From Aquilaria yunnanensis (taxonomy: Eukaryota; Streptophyta; Magnoliopsida; Malvales; Thymelaeaceae): a stretch of DNA of 64,000 nt. The position numbers and the translations under genes were made by a program. The stretch spans positions 78,770,001 through 78,834,000 of the forward strand of contig CM077599.1 in the NCBI GenBank assembly GCA_039654915.1, given 5' to 3'. Each line of letters begins with the position of its first letter. The first letter of the stretch is position 1. Of this stretch, positions 23,754-34,860 are shown piece by piece. The notes beneath the pieces are model-generated. The model ran no database searches and was not told the origin of the DNA. It was given only the letters and a program-made list of their open reading frames with translations.

Positions 23754-25594
23754 CCTTAATCTGGATTAAGAAGAATATAAGTGAATCAGTATCAGAAGGC
23801 CGTGCCTGCGTTCTCAGTATGAAAAAAGAAGACATATATAGTAGCATAGAGATTGAAACTTCATGGTAATGATTTTGAAAGGTGCCAAGTTTTTATTTTA
23901 ACTAATTTACAAAGTTAGCTTTGACTTTCACTTCAACAAACTTCTGATGAACATTGAAGTAATTTTAATCCAAGGAAACCATCAAACTTGACCTGGTTAC
24001 TTTCCGTGTGGAAAACGAAGACTTATAGACCAGTAAAAGTACAGAAACTTCAGATCACCACTTAAAATGGCAAATGATGCAATATCACAGATAGGAACCT
24101 ACTCTTTTTTTAAGCTAATCTTTCGAAGTTGACTAGAGTTCCACCTGGAAGCCTTGCGGTAAACATAATATAATTCTAATCCAAATGGGTAATTAAATAG
24201 ACCATTTAATAGTGCCTTGTCCATTTCAAAGAATTGGTCTCAGATGTTTAATTGCCGGCTAACTATTTTATTTTCATTTATGAATCATGTAAAGAAGACA
24301 AGAATTCAATGGTCAGGTCCATAAAATTTATTTAAGGATGGAAATGCAGGAATAGCTAAACATTGCTATCAAATGTCACGCAAAACATAAGGTCTGAGGT
24401 TGTGTTCTGATAAGAAAGAACTTGCAGGATGTAGCTGCTTAGCTCCATGAACTTGGAAAAGGTTCCTGTGTTTTACAACATACATAACTTCAAGATGGCA
24501 TAGTTTCTTGTAGGGTCAGGCTCAGATTTCCTGTTATTCAAGGCAATAAAATTTAAAAGCGCAAACAAGAAGCTAATGAAGGAATTTGAAACCATATGGA
24601 AAGGAAATTTTTGGTATTGGTTGGGTTGCTTCAAGAGTGAATGTGACAACGACATCAGAGCGAGTTTTTCATATCTCAAGTCCGTTTGTGATCCATGTGA
24701 ATTTTGGCACTTCTGTTGCTAGTTGCTGAAAGCAACTGCGAATACTGCTAAAGAAGCAAGCTTTGAACTTATCTGAAATTGGAAACTGACGCCCATGGAC
24801 AGATGAGGTTTGAATTTGCCCATGATTTCTTTCTCCAACCTTTTTTAGTGATTTCTTATGCTTGATTTGCCGAGGCTCTGAAAGTTGAAAAGGAGCCTAA
24901 TTCCGAAATCAAGCATGAACAAACGTCACATAAATACCGAGATTAAATTGAAGTTGGAAAAGTACCTTGGCGGAGAAGCAGATAGAATCATTTTCCAGGA
25001 CGATGAAGGGTTAACAGATAAACAGAAACGTCAGATCCTTGCTTTGATTCTCATTGTCTCTCTTTCAATTTGGCATCTGTTAGTGGCAACGAAGCTACTG
25101 ACTGGCTCTATCTTTTTTGTGCCTCAAGGTGTTATTAATGCCTGACTCAAAGCTCAATTCTGGCACCATGAGTTTAGTTTAGACACCTGGGTGTAGAGTG
25201 AAGGAACTTGGAAGCAAAGATTGGAGAACTTGCAATAAGGAATCAAGAAGTTGTATCAGATTTGAAGCCGCTGTTTCAGATTTGAAACAAATAATGGCTT
25301 GTCCTAATCCGTTGTCTTCATCTTACAAGGCCTTCCTCGGGTGGATATTGGTAAGGATGGTAATTCTTGGTGCCAATTCTGTATGGTATAATTTCTGATA
25401 CTTGATGGAAATAATGTGATTGAATGTCTGAATAAAAGCCAAGAGTTTGCAACGCAAATGAAGGCTGATATGATTTTTAGAGTTAGCCAATCCAACAACA
25501 GTCCGCTAGATGGGAAGGCTTTGGCTTAAAAAGAAGAAGAAGAAGAAGAAACTTAGCAGTAACAAGCCACTTGATAAATTTACTAAAGGAGCAA
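23754..25594. other. Upstream region of the receptor-like protein gene; unassigned frame
   Basis: The part nearest 23754 is the promoter and 5'-UTR side of the minus-strand gene; I cannot place a TATA box with confidence. A plus-strand frame at 24885-25145 (86 residues) has a charged N-half and a hydrophobic C-half, and nearby (25190-25290) a different frame reads GELAIRNQEVVSDLK before a stop. Together they may be debris of an unidentified gene. A (GAA)n microsatellite is at about 25530-25550. Confidence 0.4.
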
Positions 25595-25735
25595 AAGTCA
25601 AACTAACCAAGATGATTGCTTTAATGCTGGCATCAACCAGTGGAATTTCACCGTGCTTCTGAAGTCTTAACAGAACATCTAATAGAGCTTCTTCTGCATC
25701 TTCTTCTCCAGCATTTGTTTTAGTTAAAATTAGTT
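25595..25735 (-). pseudogene. CYP71 exon-1 3'-end fragment
   Basis: Minus-strand translation gives EEALLDVLLRLQKHGEIPLV then DASIKAIIL, followed by a GTTAGT donor. It is collinear with the end of exon 1 of the P450 gene at 27937-28030 (CFLEVLLRLQEQGELSLEDT then NIKAIIM, donor GTTAGT). Nothing upstream or downstream continues the gene, so it is a scrap of a tandem paralogue about 2.3 kb away. Confidence 0.8.
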
Positions 25736-26278
25736 ACCTAATAAATTGTGGTGTATTAGTTAGTGAGCTTATAGTTTTTTAATCTAACAACAAAGATTAA
25801 CATAACAGTTATGGTTTTGGTTCTCACCCACCAGCTTCTGATGGAAGGTTCAAAACCTGCACTCGAAGGCTTGCCTCAGTGGCAACTTCTAAGTGCACTA
25901 TTGTTGTTCCTAGTCTAAGAGCCAGTACTATTTAAGCCTCTTTGGAGGTTAAAAACCCACCCACACATTAAATGGTTTCCCTCTTCCCTCTCTTTCAAAT
26001 CTTGTAACTTGTAATGTACTCCGAGTGTGAAAGAAAAATAAGACTCAACAGCTTGTCGAACATGATAAATCAGCAGATTGAAGATAGGAAAGCAGCAAAC
26101 TGAGCTGGAAGATGATTTGGTTAGTTTTGATTGAAACTTAAGGATCAAAGAGAACCTGCAAGCTTTTGGTTTGGCACACAAATGTGGATCCATCTAATGA
26201 CATGCCTTCTAGGGCCCCTACATTTATCCTGTTTACTTTTGGAATCAGATGGTTCCCGTGTAAAGCATGCATATATAT
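25736..26278. other. Intergenic stretch, no gene seen
   Basis: Contains a 92-codon minus-strand frame (25915-26193) without a recognisable domain. It may include more decayed P450 paralogue sequence, which I could not align by eye. Confidence 0.4.
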
Positions 26279-26615
26279 TTACACCCAATTCATTTTAACT
26301 TTAGTCAATTGACTACAAAATGACTTATTTTTATTTTTACTTGAAACTAATTTTAATTAAAAGCCGATATTATGTGGCTACAATAATCAATTGAAAATAC
26401 AATTTTTATAATCTTACTAAATTTTTATAAATTTTTCTAGTTTCAAGTCTTAAAAAAGAAAAATTTATAAAAATTTAACATCCTAAAAATTTACTTTCAA
26501 ATTGATTATTGCATCTACATAACATTGGCTTTCAAATGAAATTGGTTTCAGATAAAAAAGTTATAAAAGTAAAAAAAAAAATTAGTTGATTTAAGACAAA
26601 ACGAATTGGCCCTTA
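26279..26615. mobile_element. Foldback MITE (~335 bp)
   Basis: The two halves are long imperfect inverted repeats. The left end CCCAATTCATTTTAAC pairs with the right end GACAAAACGAATTGGCCC, and the internal GGCTACAATAATCAATTGAA pairs with TTCAAATTGATTATTGCATC. No protein is encoded. The target duplication is unclear. Related words recur near 30970-31070. Confidence 0.6.
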
Positions 26616-27181
26616 AACTAGTATCAGATAGGTTTTCAAAACCAGTAAGGAACAGAAGTTAATGAATGCAAAATGGATCAAATGTTTGATAGATACACCT
26701 GTCTGGTTGTGGGGGCTGAAAGTGGAACAAGAGATTGACATGGCTCTTTTGTTTCATGGGCACAAGTTGTTGTCATTTAAGGACTTCACAACATAGCCAA
26801 ACTGCTGCTTCTGACTTGATCTTGTGCTTGCTTTAGACATATGTAATGTCCTAGAATTCTGTCTCTAGGTTCTCTACTTTGACTTATCAATCTTGTACTG
26901 CATGCTACCATATATCAAGAATATTATGACAGTTTTTTTAAAATAAAATTGAATCGACCTACTCATGATTCTTATCTCAATGACCTTATTTGTTGTCATC
27001 TCCTAAGCTTTGGTGCATGAAAACAGTAGGAATTTTATAACTTCAAGGTTTCACAGGCAATTTACACATGCTTCCTATCATCGTGCAAAATCTGATGCAT
27101 AAACTGAACCAGAAAGCTCAGCTGAACTTACAGGATACTTCAATAGTATTATGCCTGTTAAAGATGTGTATTTTGCAAGCC
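26616..27181. other. 3' flank of the P450 gene
   Basis: AT-rich non-coding DNA downstream of the minus-strand P450 stop codon. The plus frame at 27151-27408 is antisense to the P450 exon. Confidence 0.5.
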
Positions 27182-28276
27182 TTATTCAACTGATGAAGTT
27201 TGACAATAAGCATTTGGAACAAGGATCAGATTGCTCTTCCTCCTCGCTGTTAAGCCAAACATTTCTGTCATGTCAAGGTCTCCTTCCTCCATCCCACTTG
27301 GGAGCTTCCAATCAAAATGGAACAACAACTGTGCCAGAGGCAGCAAGATGTTGGCTTGTCCAAACAATATGCCTGGACATATCCTCCTTCCTGCCCCAAA
27401 CGGGATGAACCCGAAATCCGTCCCCATGTAGTCAACTGGACTATCAAGGAACCTCTCCGGGTAAAACTTCTCAGGTTCGTCCCAGAAAGAGGGATCCCTT
27501 CTCAAAGCCCATGCATTGATGATGACCCTTGTTTTTGCAGGGATCTCATATCCATTTATCTCGCAGCTCTGGCTGGATTCTCTAGGAAGCAACAGAGGTA
27601 CCGGAGCGTGTAATCTCAGTGTTTCTTTAACCACCGTCTTCAAGTATTTTAGCTCCTGGAGCTCTCCTTCGTCCACATTTCTCTTTCCTTTGAAAACTCG
27701 TCTCACTTCATCTTGAGCTTCTCTCAGCACTCTTGGGTTTTTCAACATCTCAGACATTGCCCAGTCAACTGTTGTTGATGAAGTTTCACTTCCAGCAGCA
27801 AAAACATCCTGATAGAGAACATAAAACCAAGGCCTTAGTTGCTATTTACATTTTGGTATAATGTGACATTACATGGAGAGGTCTTTGAAAGAAATCTATT
27901 AAGTTTTCTGCAAATCCGAATACTAGTCATACTAACCATGATAATTGCTTTAATGTTGGTGTCTTCCAGGGAAAGTTCACCTTGCTCTTGAAGCCTCAAA
28001 AGAACTTCCAGAAAACATTCTGCTGGCCCCCCCTCTTCAGCTTTCCTCGCTGCTCGCTTCCTCCTGCTTTGGTTAACTATGTTCTGTAGTATCCTGCCTG
28101 CCTCCCTGTGCAGCTTCTCAACTTTGAACCTTAATCCACTAACAATTTGCAGGACCTTCACTGAAGGGTACAGATCACAGATCGAAAATCCTGATGCAAG
28201 CATGATTTCTTCCTGCATAACATATATGAACTCCGCTTGCTCCTTGCATTTTTCACCGAAGGCTGCCCTTCCTGTT

Positions 28277-29977
28277 TGTTGGATTTGTTCCTCTCATGAC
28301 TTATATTTATTTAATTTTGATGATAACAAAACACATTTGTTTTTATGTTTCAAGGCTTTATTTAAAGATTTACATCTTGGTTAGTCATTCATAAAGTCTT
28401 GATCCTTGCTAGAAAAAATGTTTTCTGAAGTACATATCAAGTATTTTAGTGATTCAAGCATTACTTGTGAATGAAGAAATCTCCTTGGCAAAAACCTTTT
28501 TAAAGTTTGGATGTCTGGAAGCAAGGAAATCCTGGAACTGCGTTTTCAACAGAGTGAAATGTTTTCAACCGGGTGAAACTGGAGTCGGTTTTCGAACCCG
28601 AGAGAATTTTATCTCTGGACAAGAAAATCATTCAAGTGAAATGTTTTCAACCGGGTGAAACTGGAGTCAGTTTTCGAACCCGAGAGAATTTTATCTCTGG
28701 ACAAGAAAATCATTCAAGTGAAATGTTTTCAACCGGGTGAAACTGGAGTCAGTTTTCGAACCGGAGAGAATTTTATTTCTGGACAAAAAAATAATTCGAT
28801 TGAAATTTTTTCACCTGGGTGAAACTGAAATTAGTTTTCAAACCCGAGAGCATTTTATTTCTAGACAAGAAAATCATTCGAGTGAAATTTTTTCAACTGG
28901 ATAAAACTGGACTCAGTTCTCGAACCCGAGAGCATTTTATTTCTGGACAAGAAAATCATTCGAATGAAAAAATTTTAACCGGGTGAAATTTAGATTCCAG
29001 ACCTGCGCGCGAGTTTCTGGTTCGAAAATCTTTGAAAAATAAATACAAATTTATGCCACGTCAGATTTTCACGTGTATAAAGTACTGACAGCTCATTAAT
29101 TACAAATATAGCTGTTAAAAGTCAAACGTTGAATTTCGTTAGGAGACAGAATTTTCAACCGAGTGAAAATATTTAACCCGGGTGAAACTGGTAACAGACG
29201 CGAATTTCTGTCAAATTGACAGCAACGTTTACCAGATTTCAAGGAGCCTTTTTCTGATCATTCCAACGGTCTTCAACGTCTCTTGGGCATCCATTGGAGT
29301 ATAAAAACATCAAGAATCATCAAAGAAAACTCCCTTTGCAACTAAGAAAGAAAATCTACCATCAAGAGCTCAAATTTGTTACTTTGCCAAGAACTTGTTC
29401 TTTCATTTGCTCATTTAGCCTTAAGAGGTCTTATTGTTCTTACACCTTGTAACCACGAGATTATTGAGCTTGTCTTGAGTGGTTGAGTGATTTCCTTGTA
29501 AGGGAAAGAGAGTTAGATAGGTTTCTAGTTAGCCTTTGGCAAAACTAGTGAGGGGTGAGGGTAGAAGGAACTACCAAAGGATTGTGTGCCCTTGTTGGCT
29601 ATTGTGTATCTTTGTGTTTCATAGTAGAGAAGAAAACTCTCAAGTGGTGAACTTGAGGAGAGGAGTAGGCTCTCAAGTGGAGAGTTCGAACCTCTATAAA
29701 AATTCTCTTGTGCAAACTTCTCCTTCTCTCTACATACTTGGACTTTAGTTTGTGTTTTATACAACCTATCTTGATTGAACTTGCTTGTTTTCAAAACCAC
29801 TTCAAAGGTAGCTTCCAAAGTAAAATTTAGGTGGATTATGGTAGTCATTTTCTGGTTAAAATAGAGTTAATCATTATTCTTTAAGCTCAATTTGAGTTTG
29901 AGGGTTCAAGAACCCATTTATGGATTGGTTTGGAATACAACCAATTCACCCCCCACTTGGTTATACTTGAGCTAACA
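28277..29977 (+). mobile_element. Solo LTR (Copia-like), copy 2, inside the P450 exon
   Basis: Starts TGTTGGATTTG and ends ...TTGAGCTAACA, with CTGTT on both sides (28272-28276 and 29978-29982). It is homologous along its length to 5115-6543, including the CCAATTCACCCCCC terminus and TATA-like GTATAAAAAC near 29299-29308. It reads on the + strand, antisense to the P450. Length is 1701 bp versus 1429 bp, partly because it has six rather than four 82-bp units. Confidence 0.93.
28553..29040 (+). repeat. 82-bp tandem repeat inside solo LTR copy 2 (6 units)
   Basis: Units begin near 28553, 28635, 28717, 28799, 28880 and 28962. The first three are nearly identical and the last three more diverged. 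Core words are TTTTCAACCGGGTGAAACTG and TTTTCGAACCCGAGAG. The frame at 28449-28658 is incidental. Confidence 0.88.
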
Positions 29978-30536
29978 CTGTTATCCCATAAGTCATTGAG
30001 TAGACCTCCTCAGTGATATTGACTGGCTTCCCGGCATTTGCAGACAGCATTTTGACCAACTTCATGACCTCCTCTTCTCTTATTGACCTGTAAGATTGAA
30101 CCGAATTGGCACTCAAAAGCTCAATCGTGCATATTTTTCTCAGCTGTCGCCAGTAATTGCCATATGGACAGAAGGCAATATCTTTGAAGTCATAAGTAGT
30201 GATCTTGGGCACAAAAAGAGCAGGCCTATTTGCAAAGATGAGGTCATGAGTCCTCATGATCTCCTTAGCAATTCCTGGAGAGGTGACAACTATGGTGGAC
30301 ACAGAACCAAGCTGCAGATGCATCATAGGCCCATATTTCTTAGCCAAGGACGCAAAAGCACGATGGGGCACGGCACCTGCAAGCTGATGCACATTTCCTA
30401 TTATTGGAAGCTTTCGTGGAAGCTTTGAGGCTTTGCTTCTGGATTGTGATCTCCTCCTACTTATCATGAGTGCCACAAAGAAGATGGCAAGAAATGTAAA
30501 GATGAAGTCCATTACTGAATCCATATGGAGCTCCAC

Positions 30537-31835
30537 ACAGACGTAAGAAGCAGATGAAGAATAGATCGGGAAGAAGGAAAGCTACAGGCCTTGGAGGAAG
30601 GTGATTTTCTTTACTTTTCTGAGAGTCTTTCTACCACTCTAAGGAATCTTGGGATTGCTCAGAAAGCTCTTTTTTCTTTGAATGCCATGTTCAGATGGGA
30701 CATGATTGAATCCGTTGGTGTGACTTGTGAGTTGTGAGGAGGAACTGGTAATAATTAGTAATTTATTAATTAGTGGCTAGAGTAACATATCTTCAAGTAT
30801 TATTGTTTAATACGAGTCTGGTAATAATAATTTAGTACTGCAGGCACAGGGTAACATTTCACCGTCTTTTATTAGTCCAGTATTTCCCAGTTTTAGGAAG
30901 TTCGATTCCCAAGTTCTTTGCACCTTGACTTTATGATTGCTACATCACAACTTAATTTCTCTGTTTGGATCAAAAAATAAAAATTTTATTTTCAGATTAG
31001 TCAATACTTTTTTAACTGGCTATGTGACTATTGCAACTAATTGAAAATAAATAGTAAACCCTATTTTTATTAATAAAATAATTTAGAGAATTTTGCTACT
31101 TTTGGAATGGATCTTCCTAGAGAGAAAAGGGTACTATATTCGTTGCAATGAAAACATAGTAGTGAAAATTATAATGGAAAAAAATTAACATACAAATAAT
31201 TAGATACATGACCTGATAAGAATAAATTTTTATCAATGAAATGTTTATCTTATTTGCATGTCCAAAATTGGAGGAGATTGTGTACTGAGCTTATTGATAA
31301 AAAAAATGTTATATAGGAATATACTTATTTTTATCTTTGATAAATAAGCATACGAATTTTCATTTATATGACAATGATTATATGTACGGTAAACAATCAA
31401 ATAAAATATTCTTTATAGTAATTGAAATTATTTTTAAGAAATCCAAAATTCTTTTACAAGAGATTATAATCGCTGCAATTTTTTTCACAAATAACTTTTG
31501 TTGCTATTATTACGGTAAATGACTACTCATAAAAAAATAATTTTTTAAATTTTTTCCAAACCTTTCAATCATCTCTGGCTCATGAATTTCTCTTTAGCTT
31601 TTAGCCTTCCACACCCCTGTCAATGATCCCTCTTTTTCTCTACCTTACGTTATTGTCACTTTTACATATACCAACAGAAGGAAATTTAGTACATAATTAA
31701 TGAGCACTTTAATTTTTATGATATAAAATTAATGTAAAAATTAAGATATACTTAGTTATCATTGAAGAACCGAATGATAGCCCTCTTGATAAAAAAACAC
31801 ATCTTTGAACATATTTACAGAAAACGTGACTTATT
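30537..31835. other. Upstream region of the P450 gene; AT-rich, no other gene seen
   Basis: The first ~250 bp holds the 5'-UTR and promoter side of the P450. At 30960-31090 there are words related to the foldback MITE at 26279-26615. The remainder is AT-rich with one domain-free 61-codon frame. Confidence 0.5.
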
Positions 31836-32569
31836 GTGAACACCCAAGATCAGATATTTAATTAACTTGAAAATACAAGTAATTAAATATGTTGGTTCAT
31901 ACCTTATACTCGATCATAATTCTCTTTATTGTGATAGAGAAGTGTATATGGCGAAATAGAATAAGTAGAGCCTCTAGAAATTGTGTTTACAATTTCACAT
32001 TGCATAATTCTATTGCCCTCTATTTATAGAGAATGAATTGGCACTTATGAAGGGTCATAACCCTTCATAAAAGAGTTACAACTCTTCATAAAAGGTTGTA
32101 CTGCTTCGCCAATAGGTGTCTTTATCCGCCTATAACTTCTTCCCTTAAAATAAGGCAATAACTACCTTTAAAAGAGATGTATTGGTTCGGTCTTAGAGTT
32201 ACAACTTTTTTAAGAGTTGTGTCTCCTTAAATCAAGGTCATAACCACATTCTAAAGGTTGTTAAATTCACCCAAAATATGACATTTCACTAAAAGTCATG
32301 TTATTTCACTCACCAGGGTAATTATGGTGCATAACTATCTCCCCAATTGTCATATATGTTGGGATAGACGTATTCTTTTATTTAAATGTCATATCCCTTC
32401 ATAATATGAGTAGTTATGGGATAGTTATTAAATAATTATCCCATGTGTCAAGATGTACATGTACATCAATATACGATGTGACTATACCAAGCAGTAATAA
32501 AACAAGTATATCTTAGTACATCTATAGAATTTAGTAATCATTCTTGATAGCTAAATTCCAACACCAACA
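31836..32569 (-). mobile_element. Short solo LTR (Copia-like) with TTATT target duplication
   Basis: On the minus strand it starts TGTTGGTGTTGGAATTTAGC and ends ...GGTGTTCA(C). TTATT flanks it at 31831-31835 and 32570-32574. A minus-strand TATA-like CTATAAATAGAG lies near 32020-32031. The end is off the ideal TG...CA by one base, so the left border may be shifted by 1 bp. No internal region is present. Confidence 0.7.
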
Positions 32570-32574
32570 TTATT

Positions 32575-33435
32575 CCACACTCCCATATATTTATATGATC
32601 TTTGGTCATTTTATCATTTGGTATATTTTCGGTGAGAATTTTGCATTTTTTGTAGTGTATATATTAGTAAAAGGGCTAATTAAAACAAAAAAGCCTATGA
32701 GATTTGGAAGATTACAACTTATCACATTGAATTTTGTAAACCTACATTTTGTCTCTTAAATGTGAGCAATTTTTTTATTGTGTTTGGTATCAACCTTTTA
32801 AATCCTTATCTAAACTATACAATACTACTCGGTTCCCTTACCTCACACCTGGCCTCGCCTCACCCTTGGCCATGCCTCGCCTCACCCCTTGCCGTGCCTC
32901 GAGTCACCTCGCGCTTCAGCTCACACCTAGCCGCGCCTCACATCGCCCCCAGCAGCGCCTCGCCCCTAGCCGTGCCTCACATCGCCTTCGCCTCACTTCT
33001 AGCTATGCCATCAGGAAAGAGTGTCGTGAGTTGGGAAAACAAAAAAATGATTTAGGGTAAGGGGTAATTTTGGAAAAGTACCTCCTATGTCTAATTAGAC
33101 ATATGCTCATCGTATCCATAGTATTTCACATTTAGTTAAATTCTTACTTTACATGCGCTAATGAATCTTTCCACATATATAGCAGTGACTCACAAACCTT
33201 TGATAGAAAATTTTTCTTAGAGATCTTAAAAAAATATAGAGAAAAGGACTCAATTTCCCAAAGTTTGCAAGACGGTGTTGTTGTTCATGATGTCGGTTGG
33301 TGCGATGTTAAAGAGAGAAAAAGGAGGGGAAGAGAGAGAGAGAGAGAGACAGAAGAAGAGGTTCCATGATGAAGTTCTCATGGTGCAACTTATTTTACAA
33401 AGGATGCCAATCCATCTGATGGGACACAACAAATT
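32575..33435. other. Intergenic DNA with a GC-rich low-complexity tract and an 18-bp palindrome
   Basis: 32845-33005 is made of degenerate ~20-bp units such as CCTCGCCTCACCCCTWGCCG, far richer in GC than its surroundings; frames across it are low-complexity Pro/Ala/Ser. The perfect palindrome TATGTCTAATTAGACATA is at 33086-33103. A (GA)n run lies at about 33331-33348. Confidence 0.6.
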
Positions 33436-33572
33436 GAGTAGCTATATTGTATACGCTATACACCTTTTACTAAAAAAAATTATAAACTTGTCACCGCATC
33501 TGGAGCAACATTTACAAAATGAACAACTTTTAAGGAATAATAAATTTTTATGAGTGGAACAACATTTGTTTT
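33436..33572. repeat. Left copy of the direct repeat flanking the receptor-kinase array
   Basis: Sequence from TAGCTATATTGTATACGCTA through GAGTGGAACAACATTTGTTTT recurs at 42640-42796 in the same orientation, about 9.2 kb away, with roughly 20 extra bases in the right copy. The two copies hug the two edges of the tandem array. Confidence 0.85.
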
Positions 33573-34369
33573 CAAAATTTTTATAATTTCAGGATAAAGG
33601 AAAAATTATATGTGAACTATTATAAAACATTCACTTGCACAATTTTTTAATATATACTTTTTATACCTAACATTATTTTTTAATATGCAACACTTATAGA
33701 TTTTCATGTGAAACTTTAGTATGACTTTACCACATAATAAGCTTGAGCTCTCATAATATATACTCACTCAATTTGCAAAAAAAAAAATAATAATTAACAA
33801 AAAAAATTATCTTTAAATGTACCTTTTACAGCAATACAAACTTTACCTTGAGTTTCACCATATATTTAATTTTTTATTCAAATAAAAAATTAGTTATTAA
33901 AGTTTTTAAAATGCTCAGTTGAAATTTTAAGTTTTATAAAACATTTAGCTGTACAAACATTCACATGAGTTTTACATTTAAGTCTTTTATTATATACTTT
34001 TTATACCTAAAATTATTTTATAATATGAAACACTTATAGATTTTCATATGAAACTTTAGCTTGAGTTTTAACACATAATAACTTTTTGCTTTTATAATAT
34101 GTACTCATTCAAGTTGCAAAACAAAAAAAAACTTAATTGAAAAAAAAATTATGTTTAAAGGTGTTTTGTATGGCAATACAAACTTTAGCTTGAGTTTTAC
34201 CATATATTTAATTTTTTATCCAAATAAAAAAATTAGTTATGCTAAGCTGAAATTGGGTTTCATTAAAATAACAAAACATCTTATAACAGAATGGCAAAAA
34301 AGTTGTTCAACATTTGTACACATTCATACATTTTATAATATAAGATCAGATAAGATCAAATATTGTCTT

Positions 34370-34860
34370 TTCACTAAAGTTATTAATAACCTGCTAAATA
34401 ACCTAAATTGGGATCGCTACATTCCTACCCTAACAAACATAGGGTCAATATGACCTCGACCGGTTTGATTTTGAATTTCTACGGCAACTTAATTGGCATT
34501 TGCTCCCTTAACCATTTCATTTTTTTATCTACCCCTTGTCATTTTCCATGCCCTCGAAGTGACCAAATATGCAAAACTTCTTTTCATAATAAACTTATAC
34601 AATACAAAACAAAAAAGGGCAAGGGAATGCCACCAATAACTCTTATGATGAAAACAGTTGAACTCCTTCTTGAACCTCCATCACTTGAACCACTACATCC
34701 AGAATTGTTGGACATCCTCAAGGAAGCATTTCTAGTGTACAGAAACTTCACTGAACTAAAAAATGTAAGAATTTTTGCACTCAAATTATTAGTTGAGACA
34801 TCAATAGATTGAAGATAAGACAATTTGGTAAAGCATAAACAACTATACGTGTCCATTCAT
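34370..34860 (-). pseudogene. TMK-like receptor kinase fragment, copy 1
   Basis: Reads a terminal LRR (SIDVSTNNLSAKILTFFSSV), a Gly/Ser-rich spacer, a hydrophobic membrane stretch and a juxtamembrane end like GGNVAIxIQVIxxVTNNFSE, all with stops or shifts. In TMK-family kinases this order (last LRR, Gly/Ser linker, transmembrane helix, IQVLRxVTNNFS) directly precedes the kinase domain, which is absent. Most decayed at its membrane-proximal end. Confidence 0.75.

Larger units (their letters stand above)
27182..30536 (-). pseudogene. CYP71D-type cytochrome P450, exon 1 split by a solo LTR
   Basis: Segments in gene order: exon 1a 30536-29978, solo LTR 29977-28277, exon 1b 28276-27937, intron 27936-27809 (GT-AG, phase 0), exon 2 27808-27182. 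Ignoring the LTR and one AACAG target copy leaves 507 in-frame codons, the usual CYP71 length. Visible: N-terminal membrane anchor (about 9-25), I-helix AAGSETSST near 302-310, ExxR as ETLR at 360-363, PERF, and heme loop [10 protein letters not shown] at 435-444 with Cys442. CYP71D enzymes are ER-bound monooxygenases of specialised metabolism, often terpenoid or phenolic. The LTR splits codon 187 and brings an in-frame stop five codons later, so the protein would stop at 191 residues without the heme site. A second oddity is the hinge, which reads KLPRKLPIIGN where the family has KLPPGPxKLP: a probable 9-base in-frame loss. Substrate unknown. Confidence 0.92.

Noticed and set aside
28553..29040. 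82-bp regular repeats as a CRISPR-like array
   Set aside because: Head-to-tail repeats without spacers inside a plant LTR; nuclear plant genomes do not carry CRISPR arrays.
32749..33060. Two ~100-residue frames over the GC-rich repeat
   Set aside because: Low-complexity translation of a degenerate 20-bp repeat.
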